The notes beneath the pieces were generated by a model. The model made no database searches and was not told the DNA's origin. It saw only the letters and a program-made list of their open reading frames with translations. The position numbers were made by a program, and so were the translations under genes. DNA of 64,000 nucleotides from Lachnospiraceae bacterium AC2028 (GTDB taxonomy: Bacteria; Bacillota; Clostridia; Lachnospirales; Lachnospiraceae), in the NCBI GenBank assembly GCA_000702685.1, contig JNJD01000001.1, positions 1-64,000 of the forward strand, read 5' to 3'. Positions 43,108-52,157 of the stretch are shown piece by piece (the stretch's first letter is position 1; each line of letters begins with the position of its first letter).

Positions 43108-45759
43108 TTATCTGTCAGCGATAGCTGCCTGAGCTGCTGCAAGTCTCGCGATGGGTACGCGGAAAGGTGAGCAGGATACATAGTCAAGTCCGATCTTATG
43201 GCAGAACTCAACGGATGAAGGATCTCCGCCGTGCTCACCGCAGATACCGTAGTGAATGTTCTTGTTAACAGGCTTGGAAAGAGCGATACAAGTCTTCATA
43301 AGGCTTCCTACACCAACCTGATCGAGCTTTACGAAGGGGTTAGCCTCGAGGATCTTGCGATCGAAGTAAGCGGGCATGAACTTGGAAGCATCGTCTCTTG
43401 AGAAGCCGTAGGTCATCTGAGTGAGGTCGTTGGTACCGAAGCAGAAGAAATCAGCCTCGGGAGCGATCTCGTCAGCGGTAACTGCTGCTCTGGGGATCTC
43501 GATCATGGTTCCGACCTTGTACTCAAGCTTAACGCCTGCAGCTGCGATCTCCTCGTCAGCGGTCTTAACAACGATATCCTTAACGTACTTGAGCTCCTTA
43601 ACATCGCAGGTAAGAGGGATCATGATCTCAGGCATAACATTCCATCCGGGATGCTTCTTCTGAGCATTGATAGCTGCACGGATGACAGCCTTGGTCTGCA
43701 TTCTTGCGATACCGGGATAGGTAACGTCAAGACGGCATCCTCTGTGACCCATCATAGGGTTGATCTCCTTAAGGCCGGAGATGATAGCCTTGATCTGCTG
43801 AACAGTCTTGCCCATTGCATCTGCAACTGCCTTGATCTCGTCCTCAGTGGTAGGAACGAACTCGTGAAGAGGAGGATCAAGGAATCTGATGGTAACAGGA
43901 CATCCCTCAAGAGCATCATAGAGCTCTTCGAAATCCTGCTGCTGATAAGGAAGGATCTTAGCGAGTGCTGCTTCTCTCTCCTCATCGGTGTCGGAGCAGA
44001 TCATCTCACGGAATGCCTCGATACGGCCTTCCTGGAAGAACATGTGCTCGGTACGGCAAAGTCCGATACCCTCTGCACCAAGCTCACGAGCCTTCTTAGC
44101 ATCGGTAGGATTGTCGGCGTTGGTACGAACCTTGAGCTTACGATACTTATCAGCCCAAGCCATAACTCTTCCGAACTCGCCTGCGATGGTAGCATCAACA
44201 GTGGGGATCTCGCCCTGGTAAACATTACCGGTAGATCCGTCGATTGAAACCCAGTCTCCCTCTTTGAAGGTAACTCCGCCGAGAGTGAACTGCTTGTTCT
44301 CTTCGTCCATAACGATGGCGCCGCATCCGGTAACGCAGCACTCACCCATTCCTCTTGCAACAACTGCTGCGTGAGAGGTCATACCGCCACGAACGGTGAG
44401 GATTCCCTCTGCAGCCTTCATGCCCATGATATCTTCGGGTGAAGTCTCAAGTCTTACAAGAACAACTTTCTCGCCTTTCTCTTCTGCCCATTCAACAGCA
44501 TCGTCAGCGTTGAAGACAACCTTACCTGCAGCTGCTCCGGGAGATGCTCCCATACCCTTTCCAAGGGGAGTTGCAGCCTTGAGTGCCTTAGCGTCGAACT
44601 GGGGGTGAAGAAGGGTGTCAAGGTTTCTGGGATCGATCATCGCAACTGCTTCCTGCTCGGTTCTCATTCCCTCATCAACGAGGTCACAAGCGATCTTGAG
44701 AGCAGCCTGTGCGGTTCTCTTTCCGTTTCTGGTCTGAAGCATATAGAGCTTGCCGTGCTCAACGGTGAACTCCATATCCTGCATGTCTCTGTAGTGCTTC
44801 TCGAGGGTAGCGCATACGTCCTTGAACTGAGCGAATGCCTCGGGGAACTTCTCTTCCATCTCGGAGATGTGCATAGGTGTTCTTACACCTGCAACAACGT
44901 CCTCGCCCTGTGCGTTGGTAAGGAACTCACCGAAGAGGCCCTTAGCGCCGGTAGCGGGATCACGGGTGAATGCAACACCGGTTCCGCAATCGTCGCCCAT
45001 GTTACCGAATGCCATGGACTGAACGTTAACAGCGGTACCCCATGAATAAGGGATATCGTTGTCTCTACGATAAACGTTAGCACGGGGATTATCCCATGAA
45101 CGGAATACTGCCTTGATAGCGCCGTAGAGCTGCTCCTTGGGATCGGTGGGGAAATCCTTGCCGATCTTAGCCTTGTACTCTTCCTTGAACTGGTTAGCAA
45201 GAGTCTTGAGATCGTCGGCATCAAGCTCAACGTCCTGAGTTACGCCCTTCTTAGCCTTGAGCTGGTCGATAAGCTCTTCGAAATACTTCTTTCCGACTTC
45301 CATAACAACGTCGGAATACATCTGAATGAATCTTCTGTAGCAGTCCCAAGCCCAACGGGGATTTCCTGACTTGGTTGCGATGGTGTTAACAACGTCCTCA
45401 TTGAGGCCGAGGTTAAGGATGGTATCCATCATACCGGGCATTGAAGCTCTTGCTCCGGAACGAACGGAAACGAGGAGAGGATTCTCCTTGTCACCGAACT
45501 TCTTGCCGGTGATTCCCTCAAGCTTTACGATGTACTCTTCGATCTGGCCCATGATCTCATCATTGATCTCACGACCATCCTCGTAGTACTGTGTGCAGGC
45601 TTCGGTGGTGATGGTGAAGCCCTGAGGAACGGGGAAAGGCTCGCCTGATCCGTCAAGCTTGATGTTTGACATCTCAGCAAGGTTTGCTCCCTTACCTCCG
45701 AGGAGTTCACGCATGTTAGCGTTACCCTCTGTGAACAGATAGACCCATTTCTTACTCAT
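43108..45759 (-). CDS. ppdK: Pyruvate, phosphate dikinase
   Basis: 883 residues, the standard length. The N-terminal ATP-grasp part (GGKGANLAEM, then VRSGARASMPGMMDTILNLG), the phosphohistidine domain GGMTSHAAVVARGMGECCVTG with catalytic His near residue 456, and the C-terminal PEP/pyruvate barrel (GTMIEIPRAAVTADEIAPEADFFCFGTNDLTQMTYGFSRDD) are all present. It converts PEP, AMP and PPi to pyruvate, ATP and phosphate, reversibly, in anaerobe glycolysis. With the PPi-type PFK at 49212 it makes PPi a central energy carrier. Uniform codon choice points to high expression. An extended -10 promoter and strong terminator flank a single-gene unit. Confidence 0.97.
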   Translation of the reverse strand: MSKKWVYLFTEGNANMRELLGGKGANLAEMSNIKLDGSGEPFPVPQGFTITTEACTQYYEDGREINDEIMGQIEEYIVKLEGITGKKFGDKENPLLVSVRSGARASMPGMMDTILNLGLNEDVVNTIATKSGNPRWAWDCYRRFIQMYSDVVMEVGKKYFEELIDQLKAKKGVTQDVELDADDLKTLANQFKEEYKAKIGKDFPTDPKEQLYGAIKAVFRSWDNPRANVYRRDNDIPYSWGTAVNVQSMAFGNMGDDCGTGVAFTRDPATGAKGLFGEFLTNAQGEDVVAGVRTPMHISEMEEKFPEAFAQFKDVCATLEKHYRDMQDMEFTVEHGKLYMLQTRNGKRTAQAALKIACDLVDEGMRTEQEAVAMIDPRNLDTLLHPQFDAKALKAATPLGKGMGASPGAAAGKVVFNADDAVEWAEEKGEKVVLVRLETSPEDIMGMKAAEGILTVRGGMTSHAAVVARGMGECCVTGCGAIVMDEENKQFTLGGVTFKEGDWVSIDGSTGNVYQGEIPTVDATIAGEFGRVMAWADKYRKLKVRTNADNPTDAKKARELGAEGIGLCRTEHMFFQEGRIEAFREMICSDTDEEREAALAKILPYQQQDFEELYDALEGCPVTIRFLDPPLHEFVPTTEDEIKAVADAMGKTVQQIKAIISGLKEINPMMGHRGCRLDVTYPGIARMQTKAVIRAAINAQKKHPGWNVMPEIMIPLTCDVKELKYVKDIVVKTADEEIAAAGVKLEYKVGTMIEIPRAAVTADEIAPEADFFCFGTNDLTQMTYGFSRDDASKFMPAYFDRKILEANPFVKLDQVGVGSLMKTCIALSKPVNKNIHYGICGEHGGDPSSVEFCHKIGLDYVSCSPFRVPIARLAAAQAAIADR

Positions 45760-45879
45760 GTTCTTCTTTTCCTTTCTTTCTTCTACTACTGCGTCACTTA
45801 CTTAAATTAGATGATGAAAACCGCATAAATACTGGATTTCGAGGCATTCATCAATTAATATAACTTTGACAACCATAGT

Positions 45880-45888
45880 ATTATAGCA
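45880..45888 (-). promoter_or_regulatory. Extended -10 promoter of ppdK
   Basis: TATAAT (45880-45885) with TG one base before it (45887-45888) on the minus strand, about 120 bp before the ppdK start. No good -35 is visible. The remaining 240-bp gap shows no gene. Confidence 0.5.
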
Positions 45889-45961
45889 AATAATTTTCAC
45901 ACTTTCACTATATTTTTTTCTTAATTTTGGTTTATTTTAACGAAAGCGTTTTCTTTTCCGG

Positions 45962-45997
45962 ATAAAAAGAGAACCCGCCGCGTTTGCAGCGAGTCCG
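45962..45997 (-). terminator. Probable terminator of the ABC-F/PHP/PH operon
   Basis: Imperfect hairpin (45971-45981 with 45986-45995) followed by CTCTTTTTATC on the minus strand, close after the stop codon at 46001. Confidence 0.55.
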
Positions 45998-46000
45998 CAT

Positions 46001-46588
46001 TTATTTATTTCTGAGCATCTCATCGAGCTTTCTCGATATCGCTCCCCTGCCGTCCGTACGGACAACTTTCCTGTTCATCTCCATATATCTGACAAGTCTG
46101 TTCCAGTTTTTGAAAAGGTTATCTTCAACCGCAAAGCTTCTGCCGTCACCGTATCGGATGATCGCTTTATTGTAATGCTCATGCAGTCTGCCGCCCGTGA
46201 CCAGGCCGGTGATGACTTCGCATTCCTTCACTTCGCTTATCGTGAATGATTCATTTATGATGAAAAATTTCCTGACAACGATGCCGTGTCCCGATACGAC
46301 AACTTCTCTTCCGCAGTTATACAGGATCAGGAAGACACCCAGGGCAAATATGATGAAAAGAACAACTTCGAAAGTCACGGCCAGATCGGACAGTCCGGTT
46401 TCCCTGAGCAGCTGAACGAATGGATAAAACAGAATATAGAAAATGACCGGTGAGGCTATGAGGATAAGATGAGGCAGAGCTCTGTGAGGATAGATCGATA
46501 CCTTGAACGCTTCATCCTTTATCTCGTCTTCAAGAAAATCTTCGAAGCTGTATGAGGCCTTGTTCTCATTTTGATCAAAATCAGCCAT
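46001..46588 (-). CDS. Membrane protein with PH-like (bPH) domain, unknown function
   Basis: 195 residues. The start at 46588 has AAGGAT upstream, and the gene follows the PHP gene by 4 bp. After an acidic N-terminus (about 40 residues) come two helices (about 45-70 and 78-100). A C-terminal beta-rich region follows (VVVSGHGIVVRKFFIINESFTISEVKECEVITG, then AIIRYGDGRSFAVEDNLFKNW), which looks like the bacterial PH fold of DUF304/YdbS-type proteins. The last 25 residues are basic. I cannot assign a function. Confidence 0.65.
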   Translation of the reverse strand: MADFDQNENKASYSFEDFLEDEIKDEAFKVSIYPHRALPHLILIASPVIFYILFYPFVQLLRETGLSDLAVTFEVVLFIIFALGVFLILYNCGREVVVSGHGIVVRKFFIINESFTISEVKECEVITGLVTGGRLHEHYNKAIIRYGDGRSFAVEDNLFKNWNRLVRYMEMNRKVVRTDGRGAISRKLDEMLRNK

Positions 46589-46592
46589 GATC

Positions 46593-47441
46593 TTATCCTT
46601 TCGACAGATCAAACCATACCTGTTCCGGTATATCGAGATTTCCGCAGCCTGTTCCGAGATCTATTCCCGGCTTGTTGGTTCCGTGGAAGTCGCTTCCGCC
46701 GGAGATCTTAAGCCCGCATTCTTTTGCGAGAGCTTTGATGTATTCCTCATCTTCGGAAGAATGAGTGCTGTACATAGCTTCAATACCGACAAGTCCGTAC
46801 TCTTTCATTTCCGCGATGAGTTCGCGGAGCTTCTCATCACCGAATTTATAGATGAGTGGATGGGCAAGAACGGGAATACCGCCTGCCATCAGTGTCATCT
46901 CAACAGCCTGCACGGGAGTTATTTTTTCCCTGGGAACATAGCAGGGCGCATCGGGGCCTAGATATCTTTCGAAAGCTTCATGAGTCGAACGCACATACCC
47001 GTACTCATAGAGATACCTTGCAAAGTGAGCTCTTGTAAGAACACTGTCGGGGAATGATTTAAGAAGTGCATCGTAGCTGATGCCGATACCGACATTACGC
47101 AGGTTCTCTGCCATCTTGCGGTTTCTGCCTTCACGCGAATCCAGGAAAAAGTCCAGCTTTCCGACAAATTCTTTATTCGTATGATCGATGTTCAGTCCGA
47201 CCACATGCACATCGCGTCCGTTCCAGTCCGTTGAAAATTCTATTCCGGGAATGACGGAAATTTTTGTATCCGAAGAAGAGCTGATTTCCTCAGCTCTCCT
47301 TTTCGCTTCATCTATACCCTCGATCGAATCGTGATCGGTCAATGCGATATAGGTAATACCCTTTTGCACAGCCAGATCGATCAGTTCAGCCGGAGTAAAG
47401 CTTCCGTCGGATTTATTCGAATGTGTATGCAGATCGATCAA
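46593..47441 (-). CDS. PHP-domain phosphoesterase
   Basis: 282 residues starting with LHTHSNKSDGSF, the first metal-binding motif (HxH) of the PHP family, then ALTDHDSIEG, the second. Later GIEFSTDW, LAHPLIYKFG and SGSDFHGTNKPG complete the trinuclear site. Proteins of this form (TrpH/RNase AM-like) remove 5'-nucleotides or hydrolyse 3',5'-bisphosphate nucleotides; no other evidence fixes the substrate. The start is TTG, overlapping the TGA of the ABC-F gene, which is supported by the fact that PHP proteins usually begin at this residue. It is followed after 4 bp by the PH-like protein gene. Confidence 0.9.
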   Translation of the reverse strand: MIDLHTHSNKSDGSFTPAELIDLAVQKGITYIALTDHDSIEGIDEAKRRAEEISSSSDTKISVIPGIEFSTDWNGRDVHVVGLNIDHTNKEFVGKLDFFLDSREGRNRKMAENLRNVGIGISYDALLKSFPDSVLTRAHFARYLYEYGYVRSTHEAFERYLGPDAPCYVPREKITPVQAVEMTLMAGGIPVLAHPLIYKFGDEKLRELIAEMKEYGLVGIEAMYSTHSSEDEEYIKALAKECGLKISGGSDFHGTNKPGIDLGTGCGNLDIPEQVWFDLSKG

Positions 47442-49075
47442 TCTTCGTCGTCTTCCTTATCGGCGGTGAATACGGTTCTCTTTCTTGCGTTCTCGTCGTT
47501 AGCAAGATACTCGTCGTATGTTGTGATCTTATCGATGATGCCGCCGTCGGGAAGGATCTCGATGATCCTGTTTGCGGTGGTCTCGGTAAGCTGATGGTCC
47601 CTGCAGGAGAAAAGAATGACTCCGGGGAACTTGGTCATACCCGTATTGAGTGCCGTGATGGATTCCATGTCGAGATGGTTGGTGGGCTCATCAAAGATAA
47701 GGCAGTTGGCTGCGCTTATCATCATCTTGGAAAGAAGACATCTTACCTTCTCACCTCCGGATAAAACCTTAACCTTCTTGACACCGTCCTCACCGGGGAA
47801 GAGCATTCTTCCGAGGAAGCCTCTTACATAGGTTGCATCCTTGACTGCGGAATAACCGGTAAGCCACTCTGTGATATTAAGATCGTTGTCGAACTCCCTC
47901 GTATAATCCCTGGGGAAATATGCCTGTGATGTGGTAACACCCCACTTGAACGAACCGCTGTCGGGCTCAAGGTCTCCCATGAGGATCCTGAAGAGTGCGG
48001 TCTTTGCCTTCTCGCATCCGCCGACAAATGCGATCTTGTCATCATGTCCCATTATGAAGGATACATTGTCGAGGAGCTTTTCTCCGTTCTCGGAGTAGCA
48101 GATATTCTCAACCGAAAGAACTTCGTTTCCGATCTCTCTTTCGGGTCTGAAATCAATATAAGGATATTTTCTCGAAGAGGGCTTGATGGTATCGAGCTCG
48201 ATCTTTTCGAGTGCTCTCTTTCTGGAAGTTGCCTGCTTTGATTTGGAAGCGTTTGCGGAGAATCTGGAAATGAATTCCTGGAGCTCTTTGATCTTCTCTT
48301 CTTTCTTTTTATTCGCTTCCTTCATCTGGCGGATCATGAGCTGTGAAGACTCGTACCAGAAATCATAGTTACCTGCATAGAGCTGGATCTTGCCGTAGTC
48401 GATATCCGCGATCTGGGTGCATACCTTATTGAGGAAGTATCTGTCGTGGGATACGACGATGACGGTGTTGTTGAAATCGATAAGGAACTCTTCGAGCCAG
48501 CCGATGGCTTCGAGGTCGAGGTGGTTGGTAGGCTCGTCGAGAAGAAGGATATCGGGATCACCGAAAAGCGCCTTGGCAAGGAGAACCTTGACCTTCTTGG
48601 AACCGTCGAGATCAGCCATCTGTGCGTAGTGATCTTCGGTGGATATCCCGAGACCGTTGAGGAGCATAGCCGCATTGGACTCTGCTTCGTATCCGTTCAT
48701 CTCGGCAAATTCGGACTCGAGCTCACCTGCCCTGATTCCGTCTTCATCGGAAAAGTCTTCCTTCATATAGATGGCATCCTTTTCCTTCATAATGTCATAG
48801 AGATGCTTGTTGCCCATGATGACGGTATCCATTACGGAATAATCATCATATTTGAAGTGGTCCTGTTCGAGGACGGAAAGACGCTGTCCGGGAGTGATGA
48901 CTATCTCACCCTTGGAGGTGTCGAGTTCACCGGAAAGTATCTTAAGGAAGGTTGACTTACCCGCACCGTTGGCACCGATGAGGCCGTAGCAGTTGCCTTC
49001 CGTGAATTTGATGTTGACCTCTTCAAAGAGGGCTTTCTTTCCTACTCTGTATGTAACGTTTACAGCTGAGATCAT
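47438..49075 (-). CDS. ABC-F family ATPase (ribosome-associated, YbiT-like)
   Basis: 545 residues with no membrane helix. Two ATP-binding cassettes are seen: Walker A GANGAGKST near residue 35 with the DEPTNHLD Walker B region, and a second, degenerate Walker A (GGCEKAKT near 345) with SGGEKVRCLLSKMM and DEPTNHLD. The linker of about 80 residues (FWYESSQLMIRQM...KKKEEKIKELQEFISRFSANASKSKQATSRKRALEK) is the ABC-F family's ribosome-facing coiled hairpin. The start at 49075 has GGAGAAAG upstream; an ATG at 49165 lies upstream of the promoter. The second Walker A lacks the normal GKS/T, so one ATP site is probably weak. Confidence 0.9.
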   Translation of the reverse strand: MISAVNVTYRVGKKALFEEVNIKFTEGNCYGLIGANGAGKSTFLKILSGELDTSKGEIVITPGQRLSVLEQDHFKYDDYSVMDTVIMGNKHLYDIMKEKDAIYMKEDFSDEDGIRAGELESEFAEMNGYEAESNAAMLLNGLGISTEDHYAQMADLDGSKKVKVLLAKALFGDPDILLLDEPTNHLDLEAIGWLEEFLIDFNNTVIVVSHDRYFLNKVCTQIADIDYGKIQLYAGNYDFWYESSQLMIRQMKEANKKKEEKIKELQEFISRFSANASKSKQATSRKRALEKIELDTIKPSSRKYPYIDFRPEREIGNEVLSVENICYSENGEKLLDNVSFIMGHDDKIAFVGGCEKAKTALFRILMGDLEPDSGSFKWGVTTSQAYFPRDYTREFDNDLNITEWLTGYSAVKDATYVRGFLGRMLFPGEDGVKKVKVLSGGEKVRCLLSKMMISAANCLIFDEPTNHLDMESITALNTGMTKFPGVILFSCRDHQLTETTANRIIEILPDGGIIDKITTYDEYLANDENARKRTVFTADKEDDED

Positions 49076-49121
49076 TTTCTTTCTCCATAAATATAAAACA
49101 ATAAAACTACAAAACGTTAAG

Positions 49122-49151
49122 ATTATACCTTTATAATGCAGTTTTTTGCAA
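49122..49151 (-). promoter_or_regulatory. Promoter of the ABC-F/PHP/PH operon
   Basis: TTGCAA (49146-49151), 18-base spacer and TATAAT (49122-49127) on the minus strand. Confidence 0.7.
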
Positions 49152-49156
49152 CCACA

Positions 49157-49195
49157 TGAAAACAAGAGTCAGGAGATAACTTCTCCTGACTCTTG
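49157..49195 (-). terminator. Intrinsic terminator of the PPi-PFK gene
   Basis: A perfect 14-bp stem (49163-49176 with 49182-49195) with a 5-base loop; the tract after it is GTTTTCATG on the minus strand. It abuts the promoter of the next operon. Confidence 0.85.
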
Positions 49196-49211
49196 ATGAA
49201 ATGTTTCGATA

Positions 49212-50471
49212 TTAAAGGAGTTCCTGGAAGCCCTTGACGTAAAGGTGTCTGGGAATACCGTCAACCATGATGGGTGCTACGTCGCCCTGGATAAGAGGTC
49301 TTACGTAGGTTACGAACTCGGAAGTAACATAGGTACCTTCCTTGGTGATCCACTCTCTGGGAACGAGTCTCTCATCGTTAGCGATCTTGTGAACATCCTT
49401 AACCTCGGTACCTGCCTGATAAGGATCGTCGGAAAGTCTCTTGAAGACTACCATCTTTCCTGAATCGCCTTCATCAGCTGCCTTCATTGCTGCACCGCCT
49501 ACCTCGTATGCTTCGAGGATATCGATTCTGGATGCGCAGTGTGAAGCTGCTCTCTGAAGAGTTGAAAGCTCGATTGCTCTGGTCTTGCAGCCGATCTCCT
49601 TAGCAACTACGTTAGCAAGATAGGTAGCGGTTCCGGTGAGCTGCTTGTGTCCGAATGCATCAACATACTCAACACCGTCGGTCATCTCGGAAACATACTT
49701 ACCCTCTGCGGTACGGATACCTTCGGATACGCACATAACGATGGACTGCTTGGTCTTGAGGAGTTCCTTACACTTATTGACAAATGCCTCAACCTCGAAA
49801 GGAATCTCGGGAAGATAGATAGCATCGGGTCCGTCACAGTCCTCGCTCTTTGCAAGAACGGAAGCACCGGTGAGCCATCCTGCATTACGTCCCATAATCT
49901 CAACGATGACAACCTGGCCGTGTGCGGTCTCAAGGCTCCATCCGTCACGAATGATCTCTTTTACGGAAGTGCCGATGTACTTAGCTGCTGAGCCGTATCC
50001 GGGAGTGTGGTCGGTAAGAGCAAGGTCGTTATCAATGGTCTTGGGGCATCCTACGAATCTGATGGCAGATCCGGAGATGATAGCGTAATCGGAAAGCTTC
50101 TTAATTGTATCCATCGAATCGTTTCCGCCGATGTAGATGAAGCAGTCGATCTCGAGCTCATCGAGCATCTTGAAGATCTTCTCGTAAAGTTCCTTGTCCT
50201 CATTGATATTGGGGAGCTTATAACGGCAGGATCCAAGATAAGCAGAAGGTGTTCTCTTAAGAAGCTCCGCATCGAGGCCTGACTGGATATGCTCGGAAAG
50301 GTCTACGTATCTGCCTTCCATAAAGCCCTGTATACCGTGGATCATACCGTATACTTTAGCGTATCCTCTGTCCTTAGCTGTACGGAATACACCTGCAAGA
50401 GAGGAATTGATTGCGGCGGTGGGACCGCCGGACTGTCCGACAATGACATTTCTTTTCTTTTGTTTGCTCAT
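49212..50471 (-). CDS. pfp: 6-phosphofructokinase, probably PPi-dependent
   Basis: 419 residues. VGQSGGPTAAINSSLAG begins the phosphate loop. The key motif is GGNDS at residues 115-119: the position that is Gly in ATP-using enzymes (GGDGS) is Asp here, the hallmark of PPi specificity. KTIDNDL and MGRNAGWLTGASVL carry the catalytic base and substrate contacts. It converts fructose-6-phosphate and PPi to fructose-1,6-bisphosphate and is reversible. ATP use is the alternative but less likely. AAAGGAT precedes the ATG, an extended -10 stands about 65 bp upstream, and a strong terminator follows, so it is a single-gene unit. Codon use resembles ppdK, as for highly expressed genes. Confidence 0.92.
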   Translation of the reverse strand: MSKQKKRNVIVGQSGGPTAAINSSLAGVFRTAKDRGYAKVYGMIHGIQGFMEGRYVDLSEHIQSGLDAELLKRTPSAYLGSCRYKLPNINEDKELYEKIFKMLDELEIDCFIYIGGNDSMDTIKKLSDYAIISGSAIRFVGCPKTIDNDLALTDHTPGYGSAAKYIGTSVKEIIRDGWSLETAHGQVVIVEIMGRNAGWLTGASVLAKSEDCDGPDAIYLPEIPFEVEAFVNKCKELLKTKQSIVMCVSEGIRTAEGKYVSEMTDGVEYVDAFGHKQLTGTATYLANVVAKEIGCKTRAIELSTLQRAASHCASRIDILEAYEVGGAAMKAADEGDSGKMVVFKRLSDDPYQAGTEVKDVHKIANDERLVPREWITKEGTYVTSEFVTYVRPLIQGDVAPIMVDGIPRHLYVKGFQELL

Positions 50472-50536
50472 TTGGATATCCTTTCTGCTGACTTTGTATT
50501 GTGTGGGAATCCGTTTTCGAATGCCCCACTTCCAAC

Positions 50537-50545
50537 ATTATATCA
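50537..50545 (-). promoter_or_regulatory. Extended -10 promoter of the PPi-PFK gene
   Basis: TATAAT (50537-50542) with TG one base before it on the minus strand; a weak TTAATT lies 16 bases upstream. Confidence 0.55.
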
Positions 50546-50660
50546 GAAGAAGTGCAATAATTAACGTAGATTTTCGGGCGCTTTTTTATGCAAATTGTAT
50601 AAGAAAAAGAGTGCCAAAATTGCACTTGCCGTCTGCAGGGATAAAGCAGGAAAAATACAT

Positions 50661-50689
50661 AAAAAAGCCCCCCGCAAAAAGCGGGGGCC
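50661..50689 (-). terminator. Intrinsic terminator of the Q-rich membrane protein gene
   Basis: A GC-rich 9-bp stem (50667-50675 with 50681-50689) around AAAAA, followed by CTTTTTTATG on the minus strand. Confidence 0.9.
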
Positions 50690-50705
50690 GTAGACACATG
50701 ATCGA

Positions 50706-51161
50706 TCAGCCGAATGCCGAAATCAGGGATAATCCGAATACCATTGAAAGAATGACCATGATAATTGCAATGATGAGCGAAAGGAGCAGCATGCACCAGA
50801 ACGATCTCGCATAGTTCCTGCGGTTGATGTTCTTATCGCTGAATGAAAATACGATGAGAAGGATCAGTCCTACAAGGGGGATGCAGAAGAGAATATTGTA
50901 TCCGACGTATCCCCATGCGGAAACGGGCTTGTAATTATCGGGGATCTGAGGAACCTGGATATTATTATTGATGACGGGCTGCTGGTACTGAGGCTGGGGA
51001 GCCTGCTGATACTGGGGCTGCTGATACTGAACCTGCTGATACTGAGGCTGGGGTGCGCCCTGAGGTGCCTGCTGGTACTGGGGTTGAGGTGCGCCCTGGG
51101 GTGCCTGCTGGTACTGAGGCTGAGGGTTTGCGTTTGCGCCGTTCATATTATTTGAATCCAT
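50706..51161 (-). CDS. Small membrane protein with Gln/Pro-rich repeat tail
   Basis: 151 residues. The first 65 residues are low-complexity: MDSNNMNGANANPQ followed by repeats of the type PQYQQAPQGA. A conserved-looking segment, IPDNYKPVSAWGYVGYNILFCIPLVGLILLIVFSF, then leads into two hydrophobic helices (about 82-103 and 121-145), with a NRRNYARSFWC loop between. This build is common among Clostridia (DUF4870-like or zinc-ribbon-less relatives). The tail could bind proteins or be extracellular. GAGGAG precedes the ATG, and a strong terminator follows. The repeat DNA makes the tail length likely to vary. Confidence 0.75.
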   Translation of the reverse strand: MDSNNMNGANANPQPQYQQAPQGAPQPQYQQAPQGAPQPQYQQVQYQQPQYQQAPQPQYQQPVINNNIQVPQIPDNYKPVSAWGYVGYNILFCIPLVGLILLIVFSFSDKNINRRNYARSFWCMLLLSLIIAIIMVILSMVFGLSLISAFG

Positions 51162-51241
51162 CTTTTATCTCCTCTCACAATTCTGATTGGGGGCATCGGC
51201 CCGCTAAAAAAATTATAATCCCGCACACGTAAAAGTCAATG

Positions 51242-51311
51242 GAACAAAGGTGAACGAGGGAACCGCCACCTTGTTCAAATGAGTCACAGGGACTGTCCCC
51301 GTGACTCATTT
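51242..51311. repeat. Two adjacent hairpins forming a possible dispersed repeat
   Basis: Arms 51242-51252 and 51267-51276 pair with a one-base bulge; 51277-51287 and 51301-51311 pair over 11 bp and bracket a shorter inner arm. The unit sits 8 bp after the stop codon of the glycosylase gene. Only one copy lies in this window. It may end transcription, but lacks a T tract. Confidence 0.6.
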
Positions 51312-51318
51312 TCCTCTT

Positions 51319-52155
51319 TTACAGCTGTCCCCGGTATGCGAAGATATACTGCTGCATGATCCCGTTATAAGGATGATATTTTTCCAGAGGAAATGCTCCG
51401 TCATAATACGTATCGAGCGCTCTCTGTATCCATACATCTATCGGGAAAAGATCGAGTCTGTGGAATCCGAAAAGTGCGGTACAGTTCGCAACCTTCACTC
51501 CGACGCCGTTCAGAGCCATCAGACTTTCAAGAAGATCGTCATCGGAAAGCGCGGCCATATTATCAAGATCGATGTCGCCGTGATAAATGCTCTCCGCAGC
51601 CGCATGTATGTACGGAGCCCTGTAGCCGAGTCCGCATGCCGACAATTCTTCACCGCTCAAAGCAGTAAGTTCCTTCGGTGAAGGGAAATCATACACATCC
51701 GTTCCGGGGATCTTCCTTCCCACTGTGGTACATATCCTCTCCACGCTCGTCTTGATCGCAGGTATGCTTTTTCTCTGTGAGATGATGAATGTGATAAGCG
51801 TTTCAAAAGGCTCCTGGTATATGATCCTGATGCCTTCACTTTCGGCTGCGGCACGGGATAAAAATTTATCCTTCTTATCCGGCATCTTCCTTATCGCTTC
51901 GTAATCAAGATCCGCGTCGAAATATTTTTTCCAGAATTGTTCGATCTCCGCTGCCGGTCTCTTTTTCGGAAGCAGAGAAAGAAGGTTTACATCGATGCCG
52001 TCGCCGGATTCGGAAACCCTTGCAAGCATTCCTTCCGCAGGTATGAGAAAAGAACCCTGCCCGTCTTCTATCCATCTGAAGCACTGGCCGGACTTTTCCG
52101 TTTTATCAAGATCTATTCCGCCTTTCAGGCATATGTGAAAAGAATGGGAACCCAT
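51319..52155 (-). CDS. 8-oxoguanine DNA glycosylase/AP lyase (OGG1-like)
   Basis: 278 residues. The N-terminal domain (GQCFRWIEDGQGSFLI and so on) matches the Ogg N-terminal beta-sheet. The helix-hairpin-helix motif LMALNGVGVKVANCTALFGFHRLDLFPIDVWIQRAL contains the catalytic Lys (VGVKVAN) and the Asp (PIDVW). It removes oxidised guanine and cuts the strand. AAGGAT stands 9 bases before the ATG, 2 bp after the stop of the lipase-like gene. It is the last gene of the three-gene unit that starts at 53847. The eukaryote-like Ogg family is well spread in Clostridia. Confidence 0.9.
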   Translation of the reverse strand: MGSHSFHICLKGGIDLDKTEKSGQCFRWIEDGQGSFLIPAEGMLARVSESGDGIDVNLLSLLPKKRPAAEIEQFWKKYFDADLDYEAIRKMPDKKDKFLSRAAAESEGIRIIYQEPFETLITFIISQRKSIPAIKTSVERICTTVGRKIPGTDVYDFPSPKELTALSGEELSACGLGYRAPYIHAAAESIYHGDIDLDNMAALSDDDLLESLMALNGVGVKVANCTALFGFHRLDLFPIDVWIQRALDTYYDGAFPLEKYHPYNGIMQQYIFAYRGQL

Positions 52156-52157
52156 TA

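Noticed and set aside
49165-49165. Upstream ATG for the ABC-F gene
   Set aside because: It would place the promoter and part of the preceding terminator region within the coding sequence; the ATG at 49075 has a ribosome site.
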